DNA from: Certhia americana
Taxonomy: Eukaryota; Chordata; Aves; Passeriformes; Certhiidae
Length of the DNA: 64,000 nt
Direction of reading: 5' to 3'
Assembly: GCA_018697195.1 (NCBI GenBank)
Contig: CM031879.1
Span: 40,451,715 to 40,515,714 of the forward strand
Shown here: positions 52,446 through 63,348 of the stretch, piece after piece
How the letters are laid out: each line of letters opens with the position of its first letter
Position numbering within the stretch: position 1 is the first letter of the stretch
The notes under the pieces: generated by a model
The model's input: only the letters and a program-made list of their open reading frames with translations
Databases searched by the model: none
What the model was told of the DNA's origin: nothing
Made by a program: the position numbers and the translations under genes

Positions 52446-55400
52446 CTCAGCCTAGAACATGGTGACAATCATAACAAAACTCATTAGGCTACCTCAGAAG
52501 GATGCATATAAAATTACACCCTAACTAAAATCTCTCCAGAACAAAGTGACATTGATAACAAGAAAAAAATTACAAGAGAAAAGTAAGATTCTCGAAAGAC
52601 TGTCATGTATTGTAGACAATAAGCTCCTGCTGGTATCAAGACCATAGAAATTATTTAAACAGAAAGAGGGAGAGGCTGCATGTTCAAGAAGTGTGCAGAT
52701 GGACTCTGTATGTGTTTCTTATAGAGTTCATCTTGTGATTCTGTCCTACTAAGCCCTCCCAAAAGAAGCAAATATAATCAAAGCTCGTGTTAGAAGTGTC
52801 TTAACATTACAAGATTCTCAGTAATAAAATTACATCACAAAAAAAAGGGAAAAAAAAAGAAAAAAAAGAAAGAAAAAATAAACAGCATTTATTCTGGTGT
52901 CTCCTGATCTGCATTGCTGGGCCTATCTGGTATGCCTGTAGAGTGAATCGTTGTCCAGGAGAAATGACTTCCAGGAAGCCTTAATTTCTAAATCTAGAAC
53001 AGGTTTTCCTCACTGAGCAGAGGTAGCTCAATCTCCAATACCACCACAAGCGTTTTTCAGCAGAGATGCAACCACCAGATGGTGGCATTTCCACTCTATA
53101 AGGTACTATGGTGACACTTGAGTTGGCATGTAATTAATGTGATTCACAGCACATGTGTAATTTTCTGTGTAAAGGATCTATAACTATAAACCAAAGGACA
53201 GCAATCTTTCATGGCAGGCTCAAATTGTTTATTTACCATTTCCACAATTCCTAGCAATACTAGGAAGGCAGAAATTTTGAATTAGAGAAAACTGACACTT
53301 TTCAGTGTGCATTTTTCTCCTGAGTTACCTGATAAAAGCTGGGTCATTCCTACTGCTGCAGATATCTTCCACTTCATCAGTAATAAGTTTACATGAAGCT
53401 TAGGAAGAACATTTGCTTGGGATACAAGCACTAGAGCTCAGCAGTGAGGACAAGGAGGAAACTCTCTACACCTGCAGTTGCTTTTGTTTCTTTTTCCTGA
53501 GAAGTCCATCAGTGGATGTGATCCACAAAGGTATGTGTTGCTGACAAAGAGCAGTTGGGTACTGCTCCCTCTACAGTGTTTTGCCAGCTGCCACAGGCTT
53601 TCCCTTAAAGTAGCTTTATCAAAGTGATTTCAAACTAATTTCTTGCATTGGTCCTATACAACACCAGGGTCTCAAAAAGCTGTAGACAGCAATAACAATA
53701 TGAAGCAGTATTTTTCACCTAGACATCTTTTGGAGCTGAAACTCCTTTGTATTTGACATCCAGGAAACAGTACTTCTGTCTTTCTAAATTTTATCTGTCT
53801 TCTATTGTAACTCCTAAAGTGGTTTTGGGAACTTAGGGCTGGCTGGGTCATGAGGTGCATTGGTGAACAGTACCCTACTCTCAGTTTCTCAATAGCTGAC
53901 AGTTCTGCCACTGCAATTTCTTTACTGGGAAGCAATTACAGGATGCTAGTCCTCTACTGGTTAGTAACATTTAGTTAGTAAAAGTTTTTCAGACTAAGTT
54001 TGTTTGTGCCCAATTTCTATCCAGTTATTCTTGTACTTCTTTTAATATTTGAGGTATCAATGACTCACTCCTTCCTGATTTTTCCCTCCTGGATTATGCC
54101 ATGGGATTATATAATTTTGTCCTCATACAAAATATAAATTGGCAGTAATTTACATAAAGTAAATTCCAGATCTCTGAGAACTCCTAGAGGACAACTTTTA
54201 TTGCTTTCTCATTGCTACAACCCTTCCACTTCTTTTCCTCACACATGTATTTACTCAGGAAGATGTAATACAAGTTACAGTACACTTTGCACACAGTAAT
54301 ATTGAAGTATTTTACAGTTTTCAGTTCCTTTTCCTCTGCCCCAACATAGCTGCACTATCAGGACTCTCTAACTCAAAAAGTGTTAAGCCAGATAAAAGAA
54401 TTGTTTCACTTCCACTGTCTCACTGGAGAAAAGTGCTTTTCCACAGTTCTGCTATTGTAGTCTGCAATTGCATGACGACCTTTTGCCAACAGAGTATGCC
54501 AGTATTCTCATATCAGCAAAGAACTTCTTGTGTAAATACAACCTTGTTCAACATCCTGGTAACCCTGGCACAGAATGAATAGAGCAAACAGCCTGCTTCC
54601 TCACCCCTGAAAATGTATCTGAGCACATTAGCTGGTGCTGTTGGGCAGCTGGAACAGACCTTTCCTGCCTGGTACTTCCTGTGTCATTAGTAGGTAATTT
54701 CAAACTCCAGGGCTGGAATGTTACTGTGCACTCTGCAGAGTGGATTAGAAATTAGTGGATAGAAAAAGGCAAGACTTTTCCTCTTCTTCATCTAGTGTAG
54801 GAGAGAAAAGTGCTCTAAAAACACTCAAGAAAATTAAAACTTATCCTTTCTGGAGTTAATACATGTATTGCAGTGCAGAACATTTTTACTTTACAAGTGG
54901 TAAAATGTCACAACATCTTGGTAGGTTGTTAGTCTCAAATATTATTCCAGTTGCACTGGGTTTAAGTCTGCACTTCATATTATCACTTACCCTTCCTCTG
55001 TCTCTTCTCAAAGACACATGATATGCCTTCCCTACCTCAAATTATAATGGATATCCAAACTTGACAACAATTGTTGAAGCCACATCTTTTATGTTTTGTC
55101 ACTTGACCTGGAAAACCACCTTATCATGAAAAAGGGCCTGTTTTGTATCAAACACTCCAATGAAACAGTAAAATTATACATGAGCACAATTCATGTCATA
55201 GGAAATCATGTCACTGCCTTTAGTGGGACATGATTCCTTCTTTAAAGGTTTGGCAGTTATCTAATCTTCTCTGTTTTATTATAATGGAATTAGGAATAAA
55301 GTGTTCATTATTTTCCTCTTTTCAAGAAAATTATAGTATGAACTATCTCCTTCATTTTGCTGCAGCCTGACATGTAAAGTATTTAGGAAATAAGTTCTCC

Positions 55401-55459
55401 AAAGCAGTCAGTGGATTCAAGCTCTGGGTTTGAGTTGGTGTAGTACTTTCAGAAAAATA
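52445..55459. other. Anonymous AT-rich non-coding DNA
   Basis: No supportable gene. It includes a 40-base A-rich purine run at 52839-52878 and a symmetric CCACCAGATGGTGGCA near 53072-53087 that resembles a CTCF core with one mismatch. Confidence 0.45.
52839..52878 (+). repeat. A-rich purine tract
   Basis: Forty consecutive purines, mostly A with scattered G. This is simple low-complexity sequence. Confidence 0.7.
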
Positions 55460-55579
55460 TCAAAAAGTGATGACTGCTCCTTAGTTGAAGCAAAACCAGA
55501 AGACAAACCATCTCGAGGGCGTCTATTGCTCTGGTGGGTCCTCTTACAACCCCCCTGGAAAGCCTGAATGTTTTAATGC

Positions 55580-55965
55580 CCCCCTGAACTGCCTGTACAG
55601 CAACACATATGGCATGGGGAATAAAGAGGAAGAATTAGAGATCTGTGTACAGACCATGGATCTCACTGGGATTACAGAGACATGGTGGGATAGCACACAT
55701 AACTGGAATGTTATGGATGGCTATGTACTTTCTAGGAAAGACAAAGGCAGCAAACCGAGGTGATAGAGCTGCTCTTTATGTGAGGGAGAACAACTGGAAA
55801 ATATGGTGCTGTGCTTAGGGCTGGATGAAGAACATATTGAGAGCCTGTGGGTAAGAAATAAGGGGCAGGATAACATGGTGACGCTGTTGTAGGTGCTTAA
55901 TAGAGGCCACTTACAGTTAAAAAAAATCAATGAGGTCTTCTACAGGCAGCTGGATGTAGCCTAAT
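55580..55965 (+). pseudogene. CR1 ORF2 endonuclease N-terminal remnant
   Basis: One frame (55485-55763) reads LNCLYSNTYGMGNKEEELEI and then ITETWWD at 55671-55691. These are the Asn and Glu metal-site motifs that open the CR1 endonuclease. A frameshift follows, and AALYVRE-like and VFYRQLDVA-like blocks continue in other frames to about 55960. The GDFN and SDH motifs of the second half are absent because of the deletion junction at 55960-55970. Confidence 0.82.
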
Positions 55966-56730
55966 TATGTTCCCCAGGGGCAGTACTGGCTTCTGTCTTG
56001 TTTAGCTCATTCATTGATGAAGTGGATGAAGGGCCAGAGTGTAAGTCTGCTGACAATACAGAAGTGGGGCAGCGGCTGATACACCAGAAGGCTGTGCTGT
56101 TGTTCAGAGAGAACTGGACACACTGAGACTTGAGGGAAAAGGAACTTAATAGAGTTCAACAAAGGCAGATGCAGGGTCCTTCACTTAGGGAGAAATAACC
56201 CCACATACCAGCACAGACTGGGGGCTGCCTTGCTGGAAAGCTGTACTGCAAAGAAGGACCTGGGGGTCCTGGTGGACAGCAAACACTCCATGAGCCAGCA
56301 GTGCCCTGGTGGCCAAGGCCAGTGAGATTCTGCCATACGTTAGGAAGAGCATTGCCAGCAAGTCACAGCAGGTGATCCTGCCCCTCTACTCAGCCCTGGT
56401 GAGACACATCTGGAGTGTCCAATTCCAGGTTCCTCAGGACAAGAAAGACAAGGAACTACTGGAGAGGGTCCAGTGCAAGGCTATTATGACTGGAGCATCT
56501 CTCTTATGAGGCTAGGCCAAGGGAGCTGGGCCTGTTTAGTCTAAAGGGGAGACGAGTGAGAGGGAACACTATCAAAGCACACAAATATCTTAACAGCAGC
56601 TGTCCAAAAGAATGGTGCCAATGGTTCCCAGAAACAGGACAAGGGGAAACAGGCAGAAACTGATGCACAGGAAGTTCCAGTTGAACTTAAGGAAGAACAC
56701 CTTTACTGTGGAGAACACTACCCAGAGAAG
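55966..56730 (+). pseudogene. CR1 ORF2 reverse-transcriptase C-terminal remnant
   Basis: It starts at a PQG-type block (about 55971) and continues with sequence matching the CR1 segment around FADDTKL (here GTAAGTCTGCTGACAATACA), which is frame-disrupted. From 56309 it reads [20 protein letters not shown], then VILPLYSALV, then KKDKELLERVQCKA. This is the post-catalytic C-terminus. Stops and frameshifts make it non-functional. Confidence 0.8.
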
Positions 56731-56854
56731 CTATATCTCGGGTTTTGATGGTTTTGATGATTTTTATGGCTCCCAAGATATCAGAAAGTCTTTTTCTCCC
56801 AGCCCCATGACCAAAGGAGAAGTTGAGATTTGTCAGTTCTTCTTTTCAAGGTTG

Positions 56855-56860
56855 TTTATT
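56855..56860 (-). terminator. LTR polyadenylation signal
   Basis: AATAAA on the minus strand, downstream of the TATA box and hairpin, at the expected R/U5 position of a retroviral LTR. A second AATAAA at 56979-56984 lies upstream of the TATA box and is less likely to be used. Confidence 0.5.
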
Positions 56861-56887
56861 TTTCCCTATCTATTACATTCTTTCTCC

Positions 56888-56914
56888 GACCTGCTGAGGT
56901 CTGTTCAGCAGGTC
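56888..56914 (-). other. Perfect hairpin in the LTR R region
   Basis: GACCTGCTGA and TCAGCAGGTC form a perfect 10-bp stem with a 7-base loop GGTCTGT. It lies between the TATA box and the AATAAA of the LTR, so it would be in R of the transcript. Confidence 0.65.
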
Positions 56915-56952
56915 AGGATGAGGCACAATGTCAGCCTTTGGGGTGGTGTTAA

Positions 56953-56961
56953 CTTTTTATA
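56953..56961 (-). promoter_or_regulatory. LTR TATA box
   Basis: TATAAAAAG on the minus strand, about 400 bp from the LTR 5' end and about 95 bp before an AATAAA. This is the usual U3/R arrangement. Confidence 0.5.
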
Positions 56962-57516
56962 CTAAGAACTATGTGTACTTTATTTACAAGAATTTTCCAA
57001 TACCTATCACCTATGCTAAACAGTCTGTCTCTGCTCTAAACCAATTAGAAAATGTCACCATCACAGCAGAAGACAGAGGAGAAGAAGAAGAAAAAGGACA
57101 GGACACACACAGATTCCTCCATTTTGCCTCTTGAACCCTCATTCTAAAACCCAAAAATTCTAATTTTTCACCCTGTGACAAATTAACTATCACTCTATTC
57201 AAACTCTTGTGGCTTGTAAATCCTCACAAAAAGTTGGTAATTTTTTCCATGGGCTAAAATTGAAGGCACAGGTGTTTTTGACTCGATGCCAAGGCCTCTG
57301 ATCCCCTTGCCAGGGTCTTGAATCATCCAGGGCAGGCAGAGGAATGTCCTGGGTTCCGACAGCTGTAGATTCTCCTTCTCTGGATATATTTAAAACCTGA
57401 CCGGACATGATCCTGTGTAGCTTGTTCCAGGTGAACCTGCTTTGAGGGGGAAAGAGGATTGGACTAGATGATCTCCAGGGGTCACTTCCAACCCCAACAA
57501 TTCTGTGATTCTGTGA

Positions 57517-60423
57517 TAATCTGTACCTACCTTTAAAAATTGTCTTTGAAATTATTAGACAATAAAAATTCTCTTGGAACTTAGCAAGACAATCTATCTG
57601 TTATGAAAACTAGCTAAAGCTGAAAATAAAGATTTTACTAAATTTTTAATATAAAAGAATCAGTATGCTAGAACATAATTACTATAGACACATTTACTGG
57701 CAAAATCTAAGTAATACCTCTCAAAGACAAAGAAAAGCAATCTGCAGCCAAACCAAAAAGTCCATCTTTTCAGGTGAACCTATCACCTGAATCTGAGTAA
57801 TCACTCAGATAAAACTGGGAGAAAATTGGGCTTTCTTTACTGTTTAATGTGGAAGTCGAAAATCCTAGATAATTGCCTCATTTAAGAACACAGAGGAGGT
57901 ATAAATCAAGAAATGTCACAGAATTACTCAGTAAGCATCTGGGTGTGGAGAGAAGAGCATATCTTTACAGCAGCTGGAAGATTGTGTTCAATTTGGCTAT
58001 GAGAAATGAACAAACAGGTCAGTAGGCAGCAGAGAGGAAGAGATGCTTCACGACTTGGCAGAAAGATAAGGAACAGAGACGCAGAGATCCAAAACCCAAA
58101 CAAAATTCTGCTAATAGAAAATAGAAGAAAAAATACTGAGTTTCAGTGCATTATTTTCCCCTCTATATCTGCATATTTTCCATGTTAGTAAAGCAAAAAG
58201 TAATACATTGTTTAATCTCATGTAAAATGTGTGTGTGTACACCTGCACACACATCCTTGAGAAGTGAGATCATGGAGTAGTGGCTCAGGGACAGGTGTGC
58301 CTGGGACCCAGGGCAGCTATCTCTGTTTGCAGGAGTGCAATCAGAGCTTTCCTCCCATGAAAGCATAGCCTCAGGATCCAGGTTACAGGAAAAGAGCATT
58401 ACTGCTGTCTGCCTAAGTGAATGAAAGCTGAAGATCAGGCAGGTGGGGTGGAGTGACACCTATGTGGCAGTCTGGAAAGGTTCCAGCTGAAAGGATGAAA
58501 TCCTTACCTAAGGTGATTAAGCCGAGTCCATTTACTTCAGCAGAGCTATGACATTTTACACTAAGGGAGGATGTGGCCCCATTTTCTTCCTTTGTGTCGT
58601 GTTCTTATTCACGGTGCACAGGAAGGCAGAGATTGTGATCACATTACACCTCATTCAAGACATGAAGACCTGTACACCTGCTCTTACTCACTGTAAGCCT
58701 TCCTTTCTAGTTCACTGGGATTTCAATTGTGTGCTTTCATTTCATGCTTATGCAAGGACAAACATGTCTCATTAATTCTACCTATTAGCATTGTCCTCTA
58801 AACCTGTCCTTAAAATAACAGAATAAAGGTAGTAAGTAAAATCTGTTTTGCTTGAATGTATTTTTTTAAAGGCAAAACACCAGATTTTCATTAGCAAAGC
58901 AGTGAGTCACCCTATCAACTGTACCCAGAATAAATAAGAGCTGCATTCGTTGAAATTGGAACTGTGTGCTTTCCCTTAATGGGCAAGTGTCTCTGAGGAG
59001 AATCTGGTAGGACAAAGTTATTCAGCTTTTTGGGATGCCGTTCCTCTCTCCTCAGCTGTGAAAATTAATTTTTTTATATTTTTTTGTTTGTTTGTTTTAG
59101 TTCCTGGAAACACAAAATGTACATAAGATGCAAGACTCTGTTCTTAGTTGCTAGCATAAAAGGTCTCTATTACAAAAATTTTCATAATGAGGGCATTCCG
59201 ACAGTCATGCCTGGTATCACATCATTTATTCTCCTTTTTGTTACTGACAGTATTTTTTGCAATGCAGCAGTTTTACCTGGAAACACATAGAATGAAAAGA
59301 TAAAGGCAATTAAAACATGAAAGCAAAATAAGAAAGCAACATACTACCAAAGAGACCATCTCACAGACATGATTACCTTAATTAAATGTCATATTCCTAT
59401 AATAGTCCCATTAACCTCATAGATAAATGAGGAACTAAAACTTATAAGCATAATAGAATCTGGCCTAAACTCTGGATTAAAATAAAATGATGGAACACTG
59501 CTCTGCATCAGTTGCCAATCAGGGATCGAGGCTATCAAACAATCACACCAGTTCTCCAGAACCAGATTTTATCTGTCCTTTGCTGAAATTTTCACTAATC
59601 TATGTTGTGTATTATAAGAATTTGGGATGTGATTTAACTGAATGAAGTGAAAAAGCAATGATTTTGTGTCATTATCTACTGCCCCTTTTAATATCTGCTT
59701 GTGTGCTTCAGAAAACAAAGCCCCATGAAGTTACTTACACACTTGCAAAAGTCTGAGCTTTCTCTGTTTAATGACCAGTCCAAATGATTTACCTAAGATC
59801 TTGTAAGGTTATTTAAAATATCCTCTAGGAAGCCCAGCAGTTTCTGACTATTTGTGTATGCACTTGATGTCATAAGAAACCTCGCTGGCTGCCTGGTACT
59901 GTATCAATTCCTTGGAACAGCAGTCAGACAGGAAAACCTAGGACAGTCAAAATGTTGCTCTGAAAATGGGACATTTATTTGGCAAACTCCCTTACTCAGT
60001 GCTTTCTATTCTTTGCTCTGAGTTTGCCATAGCAAAGGAATGTCAACATTCATTTAGAGGTGGGGAGTGACATTAGAACCTTTTTTTAGCATAGAATTAA
60101 TCTTACCTGTTTATTTCTAGAGTTTCAGTCAGTCTTATGAGCATCTTAAATGACAGTATCTGCAAATACTCCAGAGGAAAGTCCTCTGCCTGCTATATTC
60201 CCTTTATTAGAGAAGGTACTTCTGTTCATTTACGCCATGTAAAATTTAATCCTCCTCTCTATATAACAAGACTGCTTAGGAGGGCTCTGAATATTTAGGA
60301 TTCTCTTTATGGTCTGAATTATATGGGAAGGCTGTATTCTTCTAGGGCTTTTGAAAAAAGAGCCTCTCAGCACTGAAATCTCCTTCATTTATAGATAGTT
60401 AACACTCAAAGACTAAGCACACT
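57517..60423. other. Anonymous AT-rich non-coding DNA
   Basis: No supportable gene or repeat. A short GTGTGTGTGTACACCTGCACACACA patch occurs near 58229-58253. Open frames are under 100 codons and unrecognised. Confidence 0.45.
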
Positions 60424-60478
60424 AATCACACACAAACCCTGATGACACTAATTAAACAAATCACACACAAACCCTGAT
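60424..60478. repeat. Local duplication, 35-bp period
   Basis: The 20-mer beginning AATCACACACAAACC and ending CTGAT occurs at 60424-60443 and again, identical, at 60459-60478. The start-to-start distance is 35 bp. Confidence 0.8.
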
Positions 60479-62453
60479 CAGGTATATTAAAGCTTTAGCC
60501 TTCCAGAAACTTTTGCTGCATGCATGCATGGATAAATGGATGACTGTGCTGAGAAAACATATATTTCTTTTTCAGAACTGCAAGCTATCAACACCACAAC
60601 GATAAAGGTAAATGCTCAGGACCTGTGTAAGCCAGACCCTTGCTATATGTCAGGCTGTATGGGCATAACCTGGAGCAGGGAGTATGTATAGGTGTACTTG
60701 GAATTGGACAACTTCCTTCTGTTGCGCTAGTAACAAAATTGCTCTGACAGACATTTCTTCCTCCAGCATCTGTGAAGTTCTTCCGGACATTCTCTCTAAT
60801 CCAGTTAGGGTTTGTGGCACAGATGACTGGGAATTCAGTGCAACAGTCACCTCTCAATAACAACCCAAAAAGAATCCCTTCAGACCAAGTGTTCCCACAG
60901 GTATGTATACTCAAATCCCTCTAACAACCCTCTAAGCCTAAAGGAAATATTATAAGCGACAGAAGGAGGGAAGCTTTCATGTTCTGTTCTTTCATGCCTT
61001 ACAGTCATCTTTTGAGACCTAGAAATTGCAGAGTACATTTCTCCATTTCAGAATAATTCTTACAAATGTTTAATCTAAATTTCAGCAAAAGTGGACTATG
61101 GCAGAAGAACTTGATGATGAGAGCCACAGTGGGATCTCCATGTTTCATTTCTGGTTTACTGTCTCTTAATATATTTATTAATGATATTTTGCAGTATCTT
61201 ATGTCACTTGTGACTGCAAGCCAAGATGTGATATGACTATCAGAAAGGGGAAATCACACTTAATGATATGCAGCTAACTATAAATACCCACCTTACTTCA
61301 AACAAAAAAAGAAGAGTGAAAAAGGGGGAAAGAAATTCTCTGTGACATATATTTTTAGACAGATTCATGAAAAAATCCTTATTGCAATGGTTTTGATTAC
61401 TCATTTTAGTCTTTCAGAGCTTCAAGTACATTGTTACAAGCTGTCTCCATCTGTCAAATCTCTCTTCAGTGGTGCAGAGGTCTATGCAGAGAGAAGAAAG
61501 AAACATCAGATTTCCCTTAAAAACCTCTGGGCTGAAAGCTAACTATTTTTAAAACTAAGGGGCTTGTAAGGGGGTTGGTTTTGGGGTTGTTTGTATTTTT
61601 TCTGTTGGTGAGGTTTTGTTGGGTTTTTTGGACAGACACTGCTAGTACAGATAAATTTTCCTGGATTTAAACACAAAAGGAATTATGCTGCCAGAGAAGA
61701 TTTACATTACAGGCAAATCACCTCTCCTGTATTTGCATGTCCTTCTTAACTCACTCATGTTTGCTAAAAGCCAGTAGCCTTTCATTCATTACTAAAAGAA
61801 AATCTGCTTTAAAGATGAAAGCAGAGGTAGATACTGGGTCATTCCAGGCTGGAGAAAATAAATACACAAAATGTTTCTGTATATAGCTCCTGTGTCTTTG
61901 ACTGGATTTTTTTGCTTGGTCAGTTGGTTTTGTTTGTTTGTTTTTTTAATGGATCAATAAATTATAAAATTAGAAATAGAAATATTTTTCCAAGCTTTAC
62001 TGAATTTTCTGGTGCTGCCTACTTTCAAGACTTCTATCCTGATATCGGTTTCTGACAGCATGCATATGGAAGAGATACATGCACTTCTCTGCATGAGTCA
62101 GTCATCAAGAGAAAGAAATTCCAGCAGTGGTGGGAGCCCTGACTCCCACCCCATGCCTATGCACTAACTGCTGAATGCACTTGCAGATTTCTGTTATGTC
62201 TCATGGCATAACAAGAAGGCTCCAAAAGCAAAAACAATCAAACGTCCTTTGGTAAGCCTAAGTGTTTTCACATTCTTTGATTAGCATCCCCAAAATTAGT
62301 AGAAAAACGTCTTCTAAAAATATGTGCATGAGGTCATGCTACAGAGGTGTTTAACTTGAATCTGAAAATGTGTAGTATCCAGTACCATGAACTGATAATC
62401 TTCCCTTACTGTTTAACAACCCAAGGTTGTCACTGCTGCCTACTACTAAGTAT
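60479..62453. other. Anonymous AT-rich non-coding DNA
   Basis: No supportable gene. It holds short TTTG/TTTTG-rich patches near 61570-61635 and 61910-61950. The minus frame 60588-60914 (108 codons) has no recognisable motif. Confidence 0.45.
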
Positions 62454-62635
62454 GTCTTGTCTTGTCTTGTCTTGTCTTGTCTTGCCTTGCCTTGCCTTGC
62501 CTTGCCTTGCCTTGCCTTGCCTTGTCTTGCCTTCCCTTCCCTTCCCTTCCTTTCCTTTTCCTTTTCCTTTTCCTTTTCCCTTTCCCTTTCCCTTTCCCTT
62601 TCCCTTTCCTTTTCTCTTTTTTTCCTTTTCCCTTT
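62454..62635 (+). repeat. Graded pyrimidine microsatellite (CTTGT to CCTTG to CCCTT to CCTTTT to CCCTTT)
   Basis: A 180-bp array whose unit changes step by step. TCTTG repeats come first, then about eight CCTTG, then CCCTT, then TTTTCC units, then five or so CCCTTT units, closing in a degenerate T/C tail. Positions 62530-62635 (106 bp) contain only C and T on the plus strand. Open frames through it on both strands are low-complexity artefacts. The tract could form intramolecular triplex DNA and is probably length-polymorphic. Confidence 0.95.
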
Positions 62636-63348
62636 GAGGTCTCTTAAAAGTCTCATATTCTGCATATCTCTGCCTGAACTATGACTGCAAGAAATTTAAG
62701 CAGTTACTGCTGATCCATTCAGCATCCTTGCAATAACTTCTCTGCTCAAGGACTGACTGTGTAAACAATTTTTCCAACCATATAAAACTCATTGTATTTT
62801 TTATTGAGAGCATCTATTCATTCAAAGAAAATAGCGTGTGTATATCAATGGAGAAAACAGTGTGAATATCAAGAAACGAAATCTAGGCAATTCTAACAAG
62901 AAAGAGCATCAAATCACTTCTATTAAGATGTGGTCTTCTGGATGATATAGTGACCCTCAACATCCACTAAAATCTGATATTCAGCAAACATCGAGAAAAG
63001 GTTTCTAAATGATAGATTACAAGGAAAATAACAGACAGGATGTCAAATCCTGAAAGAGAAGTGATATGTATTTATTCATTATCAAGTTTTTTTGCAGAAA
63101 AGTCTCTTTCATATATCAAAATTAGTATCAATTTGCCCTCATTTCCTCTATGTCAATAAATAACTTTGGAAATGCTGTAATTCCTCAGCTGCATTTAAAA
63201 CATTTGATAAGCAGCCTTTTTCATATACTGATATACAATTTATATGTCTGAAATGTACCTTTAACACAAATCAGAAGTGAAGGGATCAAATAAATCTCTG
63301 GTATAATTACAAGGTTTCCAAGTGAGCTGAAGTAAGATGAATTTCACT
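62636..63348. other. Anonymous AT-rich non-coding DNA
   Basis: AT-rich, with only about three CpG by eye. I see no gene or repeat. Confidence 0.45.

Larger units (their letters stand above)
56735..57361 (-). mobile_element. Solo LTR nested in the CR1
   Basis: About 627 bp of non-CR1 sequence interrupts the CR1 tail. On the minus strand it starts TGTCGGAACCCAGGACATTC and runs to ...AAAACCCGAGAT. Features follow LTR order on that strand: a long U3, TATAAAAAG at 56961-56953, a 10-bp hairpin (56914-56888), AATAAA at 56860-56855, then about 120 bp of U5. The flanks read GCTAT (56730-56734) and GCTGT (57362-57366), which fit a 5-bp target duplication with one later mutation. I recognise the sequence from memory as a songbird-type endogenous retrovirus LTR. 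The 3' terminus lacks a clear CA, so that boundary is uncertain by about 5 bp. No viral coding region is present. Confidence 0.78.
55460..57516 (+). mobile_element. CR1 LINE, internally deleted and split by an LTR
   Basis: A plus-strand CR1 whose parts lie at about 55460-56734 and 57362-57516. Its 3' end reads GGATTGGACTAGATGATCTC, then CTTCCAACCCCAACAATTCT, then GTGATTCTGTGATAA, the classic CR1 terminus. The front part codes for the start of the ORF2 endonuclease. At about 55965 it jumps directly to late reverse-transcriptase sequence (CCCCAGGGGCAGTACTGG, the PQG-type motif), so the second half of the endonuclease and the polymerase core are missing. The tail is then interrupted at about 56734 by a 0.63-kb LTR and resumes with AGATTCTCCTTCTCTGGATA. 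The insertion order is therefore CR1 first and LTR later. The 5' boundary is vague. Confidence 0.9.

Noticed and set aside
53072..53087. CCACCAGATGGTGGCA as a CTCF site
   Set aside because: It misses the core consensus at a key position, and its near-symmetry explains much of the resemblance.
62347..62684. Overlapping frames of 60-104 codons on both strands through the pyrimidine array, including a Lys/Arg/Glu-rich one
   Set aside because: They arise from tandem repeats whose units contain no stop codon. The products are pure low-complexity sequence.
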